From assembly GCF_023806635.1 (NCBI RefSeq), contig NZ_JAMTDQ010000022.1:1-32620 (forward strand): a stretch of DNA of 32,620 bases. The letters run 5' to 3'. This stretch comes from Accumulibacter sp. (lineage in GTDB: Bacteria > Pseudomonadota > Gammaproteobacteria > Burkholderiales > Rhodocyclaceae). Below the pieces are notes generated by a model. That model did no database searches, was not told where the DNA came from, and worked only from the letters and a program-made list of their open reading frames with translations. Shown in pieces: positions 31,201 through 32,620 of this stretch. Within the stretch, counting starts at the first letter, position 1. Each line of letters opens with the position of its first letter. Both the position numbers and the translations under genes were made by a program.

Positions 31201-32620
31201 GACGTGGCGGCGCTGAACGACGGTGGTTACGTCGTGGTCTGGGGTTCCGACAGCAACCAGGACACCAGCGGCTGGGGGGTCTATGGCCAGCGTTTCGACA
31301 CCAACGGCAATCCCGTCGGCGCCGAGTTCCGCGTCAACTACACCGTCAGCAGCAACCAGTACCTGCCGGCCGTGGCCGGGCTGGCCAACGGTGGCTTCGT
31401 CGTCAGCTGGAGCAATGGCGATGAACTCCTGTTCCAGCAATACGATGCCGCGGGCCGCAAGGTCGACAGCGAGCAGCAGGTCAACCCCGACGCGAACTAC
31501 GGGTACACGGCGGACTCCGACCTGGTCGGCACGCCCGACGGCGGCTTCATCCTCACCTGGGGCGGCTACAACCAGGGCAACAGCACCCACGATGTCTTCC
31601 TGCAGCGCTACAGCAACCAGGCGCCACAGGTGCAGGATGTCAACGTGGTGGGCCCGGAAGACGCGGCGATCATCCTGAGCGACGATCTGTTCGCCTCCGG
31701 CTTCTACGATGCCGAGGGACAGACCCTGGCAGCGATCAAGATCATCACCTTGCCGGCGTCCGGCATCCTCAAGCTCGACGGTGTCGCGGTCACTGCCGGA
31801 CAGGTCATCAGTGTGGCCGAACTGGCCGCCGACAAGCTGACCTACCAGGGCAACCCGAACTTCTACGGATCCGACCAGTTCCGCTGGAACGGCAGCGATG
31901 GCAACGTCTTCGCCACTGCCTCGGTGTTCACCAACATCACCGTCAACAACGTCAACGACGGCCCGGCGCTGGAAGCCGGCGCCGGCCAGACGGCCAATGA
32001 AGGTACCTCATTCGGCCACAACATCTTGATCGGCGATCCCGATCTGTCGGACGTTCATCTGGTGACGGTGAGCTGGGTGGGCAGCGGCGGCCAGACCGGC
32101 GGCTACAGCTTCAGCACCGGCTCCGGCAACCCCTCCATCGGGCTGACCCTGCCCGATGACGGCAGCTACACCGTGACCGTGACCGCCAACGACCAGCAGG
32201 GCCAGGCCAACAGCATCGAGACCGACAGCTTCACGGTGACGGTGAACAACGTGGCGCCGACGCTGCCGTACATGAGTGGCAACAACACGGTCGAACAGGG
32301 CCTGGTCTATACGCTCGACCTGAGTGGGCCGAGCAACTTCGGGCCAGTGTACGATCCCGGCACCGACACGGTGACCGAATACCACATCAACTGGGGCGAC
32401 GGCACCGCCGTCGAGGTCATCCCGGCGGCGTCCCTGCCGGCGAACGGGCAGGTCACCCACACCTATGCCGCGCCGGGTACGCCGACCATCGCTGTCGCGG
32501 TGGTCGACGAGGACGGCACCCACGCCAATGCGGGCACCAAGAGCATCACGGTGACGCCGCCGGCCGAAGTCATCGTCGTCGATGCCGGCGTCGATGCCAG
32601 CGTCAATGAAGGTACGCTGT
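18049..32620 (+). CDS. Giant secreted-type repeat protein: eight predicted 7-bladed beta-propellers, cadherin-like and PKD-like domains (3' end outside window)
   Basis: The frame is open from ATG to the window edge, at least 4857 residues. Eight blocks of seven repeats of about 55 aa alternate with beta-rich linker domains. They are followed by a cadherin-like domain (31618-31965) and PKD-like domains. The repeat consensus is EF-VNT-T--Q--P-VA-L-DGGFVVVW, then SNGQDGSG-GVYAQR and D-A-G---G, with four likely strands. The protein is rich in Asp, Gly, Asn, Ser and Thr and appears almost free of Cys and Lys, as in type I-secreted adhesins. Residue 6 already belongs to the first blade, so there is no signal peptide; secretion would need a C-terminal signal beyond the window. 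Base composition matches the neighbours. A likely role is matrix, adhesion or biofilm; RTX repeats are not seen yet. Confidence 0.95.
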   Translation, partial: MKVFGEERVNSYFSNSQSAPAMAPLAGGGYVTTWVSNNQDGSVEGVYAQRMDANGVAIGPEFRVNTTTGSNQTDPRIAALSDGGFVIVWSDDGGADGSGWGIYAQRYSAGGVPQGGEFRVNTTTYSTQYQPSVAAYTGGFVVTWANAAGNVDTSSYGVFGTRFDNAGNVVQTGGQNEFQVNTYTTSHQWEPDVAAYADGSYVVVWRSEGQEGDGYSGVYGQRYASTGAKVGGEFHVNTYTPTYQFAPRVATLSDGGFVVVWQSRDQDGGSDGVYGQRYDASGNAAGGEFRVNVATANDQGNPDVTGLSSGGFVVTWYSYFVPAEGRYYEIYTREYDAAGLPASGEQKINTYDNGSNAQIQPVVADLGNGNYVVSWSSYNQDGSNYGIYQQIFGDPADFSRQADPVLADFSGTVSFGENLVNAGLQVLDAAVSLTDADSADFDGGRIELYYVKAGAAAEDQLGVVHEGTGPGQIGVAGATVSYGGTPIGTLSGGSNGASLIIDLNASATPNAVEELIQRLGYGNSSGNPALTREVGIRVSDGDGGSTFGGIITINLTRELDGTPAAYGEERVNTYTTDYQHNPEVARLAGGGYVVVWTSRSQDTPSDADGIYAQRYNGSGVAVGPEFRVPTLTGASQEYAHVAGLSDGGFVVTWQDSAGYDGSGSGVFGQRYNAAGVAQGGQFVLSSYTANSQYHDAVAAYNGGFAAVWSSYNPADGGYHDIYLRRFNNDGTALDGSGLLVSTTPGDPADPQNSHQYLPDIATLNDGDLLIVWRDDGSNDGNSHGVYARRFDVGSGTFGNTFLVNTRTDDAQYEARVAALSDGGYVVVWRENNQDGSGSAVMAQRYAANDAKVGAAIRVNEYTTGSQYEPDVIGLSTGGFVVSFFNDNNGPDGTPNNVHVREYDAQGKPVDGDRVVNTTTSNNQHQAALADLGSGNYVVVWRSDYQDGSNSGIYQQLFGDTAELPRSANPDLADFTGTVGFNENAVNAGLQIIDESVGLTDSDSANFNGGRLDLYYLTGQAAEDQLGVVHQGSGAGEIGVSGNTVSYGGTVIGTISGGGNGANLRIDFSSDAATPDAVEALIQRLGYANTDSSPNASRSLGLRVSDGDGGNSIANVLTINLTRELDGTPAAHGEDRVNSYTADHQQNPNVATLADGSYVVTWISQYQDGSSWGIYAQRFSASGVAVGPEFKVNSLTGGEQSWPHVAGLSGGGFVITWQDSNGHDGSGWGVYGQRFDATGAPAGSQFVVNTVTSSTQYHDAVAAYSGGFATVWSSTQSGGSSQDIYVQRWDNSGNRIGPEVRVSTNPGSGTAQAGNQYVPEVAAQANGNLFVVWTDDGGNDGAADGVYGRFYHAGTTTWSDTVLVNTTTSGSQGNGASGDYEPNVAALADGGFVVVWPSNANDGSGWAVMGQRFTAGGTKVGGEFQVNEFSSGNQYQVDVIGLSTGGFVVGFYNDNPEPTGTYYDAYIREFDASGMAVDGDRKVNTYNGSNHYQGEPALADLGNGNYVVTWTSQYQDGSGSSYGIYQQLFGATAELPRQANPDLADFTGTATFDENAVNAGLQVIDSAVSLTDSDSANFNGGRLDLYYLAGQATEDQLGVVHQGTDAGQIGVAGNTVSYGGVAIGTLSGGSNGSNLRIDFNSDAATPEAVEALIQRLGYGNTDVSPNASRSLGLRVSDGDGGSSIANVLDIVVNDQVDGTPKAHGEDGRLNTHVSGNQYTEGIARLASGGYVTIWRSDDAQDGSGSGIYGQRFSASGVAVGPEFRVNTATTGDQLEASVAALSTGGFVVAWTNRASNVDGSSYGVYAQRYNASGVAVGPEFRVNTVTTNDQAQPSVAAHGSGFIVTWYSNGQDGSGYGVYAQRYLNDGSAVGPEFRVNTTTSGNQYEPAVAARNDGSFVVAWRSDGQDGSGAGIVTQRFDSSGTRLGPEAVVNANTGGNQYETRLAMLDGGGYVVVWRDDSQDGSGAAVMAQRYDAGGVAQGGNFRVNEFTSGNQYLSSVTGLSGGGFVVAFYNDNTGPDGTSANVYLREYDAAGNALDGERLVNTFTSSTQAYPAVADLGNGNYVVTWASYTQDGSLYGMYQQLFGDPAELQRQANPVLDDLVTSRTLGAAQAVTAQFIDADVQVADSDSANFDGGSLWVYFSSGQLAQDVLAVNDEGTGTGQIGVSGSDISYAGTVIGTWAGGSAGAPLVVSFNASATAAAVRHLVENITYRYNDVTAPNGSRSVAFRLFDGDGGASEPVIATLTIQAANPTAALSLTDLEAVVTLGEAAAQLGAVLDDNVAVTQGANPVTTLTVSYLSSTGRADDQLGIRHQGTSAGQVGVSGSDISYQGVVIGSINAADTGANGDQLVVNFNASVTAQAVERVIENLRYQTTSDGPLASRSIQVQIRDSASATASQNLVIDITPEDEGVQPLTSDEQVNTYMPGDQYYPRVVGLEGPNAGSYVVVWRSPTEDGSGTGVFAQRYNAQGVEVGTEFQVNTYASNDQAEPMVASLANGGFVVVWRSEGQDGSSGGVYAQRYDLNGAPAGSEFLVSTAVTQYDQTHPTALGLANGNFVIAWADQYRDTNNYGSFARLYAADGTPVGADFQLNSYLPNQQYTPYLAALKDDSATAGTDESGFIAVWQSSGQDGSGWGVYAQRFDLTGTRVGSEFRVNTNTSSNQANPDVAVLANSRIVVVWHDDSNSSVRGQLYTAAGVTVGGEFTVSTSDFDSSYGQWPHVTALQGGGFVVSWDGHASPSDSGYGVYAQEFDASGNKVDGPFSLNSNTANNQHYPDVAALTGNNFVAVWMSNYQETDGNSSHGVFQRVFGTPGSVTRQANPELLDLETAVSFNENDVNAAAQLVDPGVRVVDGDSTNFDGGRLVVSVITGYGAAQAFDPAAHQQDHFSVRNQGSGAGQVGLAGSTVSYGGTAIGSVLSNGQNGVDLVLQFNVSATAEAVEAVIENLTYRNSSSNPTASRTVSIVVSDGDGGQSAPRTMTIDVAAQTDGAVALLSQEQRVNTYTTSDQIEPIIAALQGGNAGQYVVVWESNGQDSDGWGVFAQRFDANGSAIGPEFQANSYTPDSQHSHSLLGVAGLSTGGFVVTWDSNNQDGSYYGVYAQRYGADGQPVGGEFLVNTATNYHHQFQAQVLGLNGGAFVIAYTDYSNADGNDYGVRVQHYDAGGVAQGAPFTVNTYVSGNQSFPQLARLADGGYVVVWHSNGQDGDGWSVQARLMNANGAVRSAEFQVNTYNISDQSNPDVAVLSNGDFVVSWVSNNAGLGGWSIMAQRYTAAGVKIGGEVLVNDGPTAPSNGDTYSRISALGNGGYVVAWSDSSGVSGHDSFAQQFDAAGNKVDAPLLLNSTTSSTQYRPDVAGLGGDRWVAAWQSHGQDANNTYGIYQNLFGPAGSLSKSAAPVISDLAASVSVLENDANLPAGVLLDPAVSVNDSDSADFAGGRLIVSVISGYNSLGSDLSQNLPTQDHFSVRNQGSGAGQVGFNAGTGVVSYGGTAIGAIVSGFNGQNGVDLVIEFTANANADKVEAVIENLTYRNSSSDPVPSRLVSVTVSDGDGTTSEPRTVQIDVTPQADAPIPLFSAEQVNTYTTSTQSAPAMARLADGGYVTLWQSNGQDGWDYGIFGQRFAADGTRVGNEFRVSDFTPYNQTEVAVAGLMDGGFVAVFRGQYRDASGDGLIGQRFDDDGLKVGSEFLVNTTADGTQHQPAITALADGGFAVAWYSSGVRDGRYYDVFFQRFDAAGVAAGSETRANTSTGYEDAYQSEPAVIQLASGDILVAWRGEQQDGSSSGVYAQRFSASTGAKLGSEFQLNTYTSDYQYAPSITATANGFVAVWVSRGQDSSVDGIYARLFDQAGSPVTGEFRVNDTYYNWQNEPQVATLANGGFVVTWYDNSSGHRILAQQYDALGNRVDGELQLNGPGTTSDQEPAVVALANGSFVVSWWGYYDASDSGIFQRIVGNPADFPRQTAPQIVDLVSSVTFMENLINDTPQLIDAGVGLIDPDSSNFAGGRLDVSYVTPYGNANQFDIPGINAQDQLGIRNEGTGVEQIGVSGNQVTFNFGTGAVVIGTILSDGVNGKPLTVLFNANATPDAAEALIENLTYANPLSNPEPSRTVSLSLSDGDGGVTPPRAITINITAQPDGASLYGAEKVVNSTTGGTQENPSIAYLSNGNYVVVFTDTNGQDTSGYGVFARVYDSNDNPLGSQFQVNTTTASTQYQPTVVALQGGGFTVAWAGYNQIAGNTGYDVVGRTFDNGGTATSAEFAINQNVAGEVIYEQSMPNLAALHNGGFVAVWYGYYEQASARYQDIYAQRFDAAGVKEGAQFRVNTSTGFESSYQDSPQAATLADGRYVVVWRSNDQDGSSAGVYGQRFNADGTKDGSEFRANTYTANGQYQQDVAALNDGGYVVVWGSDSNQDTSGWGVYGQRFDTNGNPVGAEFRVNYTVSSNQYLPAVAGLANGGFVVSWSNGDELLFQQYDAAGRKVDSEQQVNPDANYGYTADSDLVGTPDGGFILTWGGYNQGNSTHDVFLQRYSNQAPQVQDVNVVGPEDAAIILSDDLFASGFYDAEGQTLAAIKIITLPASGILKLDGVAVTAGQVISVAELAADKLTYQGNPNFYGSDQFRWNGSDGNVFATASVFTNITVNNVNDGPALEAGAGQTANEGTSFGHNILIGDPDLSDVHLVTVSWVGSGGQTGGYSFSTGSGNPSIGLTLPDDGSYTVTVTANDQQGQANSIETDSFTVTVNNVAPTLPYMSGNNTVEQGLVYTLDLSGPSNFGPVYDPGTDTVTEYHINWGDGTAVEVIPAASLPANGQVTHTYAAPGTPTIAVAVVDEDGTHANAGTKSITVTPPAEVIVVDAGVDASVNEGTL
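19252..19749 (+). other. Linker domain 1 (166 aa)
   Basis: Key segments are SLTDADSADFDGGRIELYY, EDQLGVVHEGTGPGQIGV, a VSYGG strand, VEELIQRLGYGN and the closing VSDGDGG. The pattern resembles the cadherin-like beta-sandwich units of large bacterial adhesins, with acidic clusters that could bind calcium. I cannot name the family. Confidence 0.65.
19750..20946 (+). repeat. Propeller block 2 (seven blades)
   Basis: Blades start at 19750, 19921, 20089, 20260, 20446, 20611 and 20782. Blade 4 has an extended first loop (TTPGDPADPQNSHQY). Blades 5 (AVMAQRY) and 6 (VSFFNDN, VREYDA) have close counterparts at the same places in blocks 3 and 4. Confidence 0.75.
20947..21444 (+). other. Linker domain 2 (166 aa)
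   Basis: It is the same length as linkers 1 and 3, with LTDSDSANFNGGRLDLYYL, EDQLGVVHQGSGAGEIGV, VEALIQRLGYANT and VSDGDGG. It is closest to linker 3. Confidence 0.65.
21445..22659 (+). repeat. Propeller block 3 (seven blades)
   Basis: Blades start at 21445, 21610, 21778, 21940, 22126, 22312 and 22483. At 405 residues it is the longest block, because the turns of blades 4 and 5 carry Gly/Ser-rich insertions. Blade 6 again has the VGFYNDN and IREFDA variant. Confidence 0.75.
22660..23157 (+). other. Linker domain 3 (166 aa)
   Basis: It is nearly a copy of linker 2 in pattern: SLTDSDSANFNGGRLDLYYL, EDQLGVVHQGTDAGQIGV, VEALIQRLGYGNT and VSDGDGG. Confidence 0.65.
23158..24327 (+). repeat. Propeller block 4 (seven blades)
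   Basis: Blades start at 23158, 23329, 23500, 23662, 23827, 23992 and 24163. This is the most regular block. The DNA at 23305-23342 and 23476-23513 is identical except for one base, with an offset of 171 bases (one blade), which points to recent duplication or gene conversion. Confidence 0.75.
24328..24798 (+). other. Linker domain 4a (about 157 aa)
   Basis: This divergent linker has VADSDSANFDGGSLWVYF, GTGTGQIGVSGSDISYAG, RHLVENITYRYND and FDGDGG. It is directly followed by a second linker domain, unlike elsewhere in the protein. Confidence 0.6.
24799..25296 (+). other. Linker domain 4b (about 166 aa)
   Basis: The second, tandem linker lacks the DSDSANF motif at its start. It keeps DDQLGIRHQGTSAGQVGV, SGSDISYQG, VERVIENLRYQT and a degenerate RDSASA in place of the SDGDGG ending. 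It shares SGSDISY with 4a, which suggests a local duplication that then decayed. Confidence 0.6.
25297..26496 (+). repeat. Propeller block 5 (seven blades)
   Basis: Blades start at 25297, 25471, 25636, 25804, 25996, 26149 and 26323. Blade 4 carries an insertion (DDSATAGTDESG) before its central strand, and blade 5 is short (51 aa). The capping blade ends GVFQRVFGTPGSVTRQ. Confidence 0.75.
26497..27027 (+). other. Linker domain 5 (177 aa)
   Basis: This is the first of the longer linker type shared by 5, 6 and 7. It has an added VITGYGAAQAF segment before QQDHFSVRNQGSGAGQVGL, then VEAVIENLTYRNSSSNP and VSDGDGG. Confidence 0.65.
27028..28215 (+). repeat. Propeller block 6 (seven blades)
   Basis: Blades start at 27028, 27202, 27376, 27547, 27712, 27877 and 28048. 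Several blades lose the usual QDGSG turn (for example SNADGNDYGV and SNNAGLGGWSI). The capping blade reads TYGIYQNLFGPAGSLSKS. Confidence 0.75.
28216..28764 (+). other. Linker domain 6 (183 aa)
   Basis: This long type has VNDSDSADFAGGRLIVSVI, TQDHFSVRNQGSGAGQVGF, VEAVIENLTYRNSSSDP and VSDGDGT. Its closest relative is linker 5. Confidence 0.65.
28765..29916 (+). repeat. Propeller block 7 (seven blades)
   Basis: Blades start at 28765, 28927, 29092, 29260, 29437, 29599 and 29755. At 384 residues it is the shortest block. Blade 6 lacks the QDG turn (YDNSSGHRILAQQYDA), and the capping blade ends GIFQRIVGNPADFPRQ. Confidence 0.75.
29917..30459 (+). other. Linker domain 7 (181 aa)
   Basis: This long type has LIDPDSSNFAGGRLDVSYV, an inserted TPYGNANQFDIPGINA loop, QDQLGIRNEGTGVEQIGV, EALIENLTYANP and LSDGDGG. 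It mixes features of the early and late linker types. Confidence 0.65.
30460..31617 (+). repeat. Propeller block 8 (seven blades)
   Basis: Blades start at 30460, 30628, 30799, 30982, 31156, 31324 and 31471. The last blade is atypical (TPDGGFILTWGGYNQGNS, then DVFLQRYSNQ) and lacks the capping GxxxLF signature. No linker of the usual type follows. Confidence 0.72.
31618..31965 (+). other. Cadherin-like domain within the giant protein
   Basis: About 116 residues follow the pattern of bacterial cadherin-like repeats: PQVQDVNVVGPEDAAIILS, GILKLDGVAVTAGQVIS, ADKLTYQGNPNFYGSDQFRW and the terminal VNNVNDGP. Such domains are calcium-binding beta-sandwiches common in type I-secreted adhesins. Confidence 0.7.
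31966..32620 (+). other. PKD-like / Ig-like domains at the right edge
   Basis: Two units are visible. The first (to about 32265) reads ANEGTSF, GDPDLSDVHLVTVSW, LPDDGSYTVTVTANDQQG and TVTVNNVAP. The second has YHINWGDGTAVEVIPA, VTHTYAAPGT and VAVVDEDGTHAN, the classic PKD WGDG and HTY pattern. A third begins (VDAGVDASVNEGT) and is cut off. Confidence 0.75.

Noticed and set aside
18034-31590. Antisense open frame of 4518 codons across the giant gene
   Set aside because: Its codons are in exact register with the + strand codons, so it would be closed only by TTA, CTA or TCA on the + strand, which are rare in this GC-rich gene. The antisense product is a repeat-mirrored Val/Ala/Asp/Gly/His string, while the + frame gives a coherent domain protein with a ribosome binding site and promoter.
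18049-31617. CRISPR-like or satellite repeat reading of the tandem repeats
   Set aside because: The period is always a whole number of codons, variation falls mainly at synonymous and conservative sites, and the frame never breaks; these are protein repeats.

Overview
The window looks like chromosomal DNA of a high-GC betaproteobacterium. The order lepA-lepB-DUF4845-rnc-era-recO-pdxJ-acpS-nagZ is a known betaproteobacterial arrangement, and the overall character would fit Rhodocyclales (Accumulibacter/Zoogloea-like floc formers). The lineage is inferred from gene order and protein style only; no search was run.

Region 1 (386-7963, + strand) is a compact housekeeping operon: ribosome back-translocase LepA, signal peptidase LepB, a small DUF4845 membrane protein, RNase III, GTPase Era, RecO, PdxJ, AcpS and NagZ. 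Most junctions are ATGA or GTGA overlaps, so the genes are probably translationally coupled. A TATAAT box and a hairpin with a T-rich tail lie upstream of lepA.

Region 2 (8031-9809) is a divergent pair of small proteases, a caspase-fold (C14) protease on the - strand and a trypsin-like serine protease on the + strand. Both have intact catalytic residues and neither has a signal peptide.

Region 3 (10027-17556, + strand) is a membrane/MoxR cluster: SpoIIM-like, DUF4129, DUF4350, MoxR AAA+ ATPase, DUF58 (VWA-like), BPSS1780-family and RDD proteins. It resembles MoxR-DUF58 clusters thought to act as envelope-associated chaperone or assembly systems.

Region 4 (18049 to the right edge, + strand) is the highlight: one open reading frame of at least 4857 codons that runs off the window. 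I translated it by eye. It starts with no signal peptide and consists of eight blocks of about 384-405 residues. Each block has exactly seven copies of a repeat of about 55 residues (56 in all), which I predict to be eight seven-bladed beta-propellers. Between them are beta-rich linker domains; the first three are each exactly 166 residues, and there are two in tandem between blocks 4 and 5. After block 8 come a cadherin-like domain and PKD-like domains. The gene has a good ribosome binding site and, about 95 bases upstream, a sequence matching the sigma-54 promoter consensus (GGCACG-N4-TTGC). I infer a type I-secreted giant matrix or adhesin protein, possibly regulated together with floc or biofilm matrix genes. 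The 13.5-kb antisense ORF over the same stretch is a codon-usage shadow. I saw no tRNA, rRNA, CRISPR array or insertion sequence.
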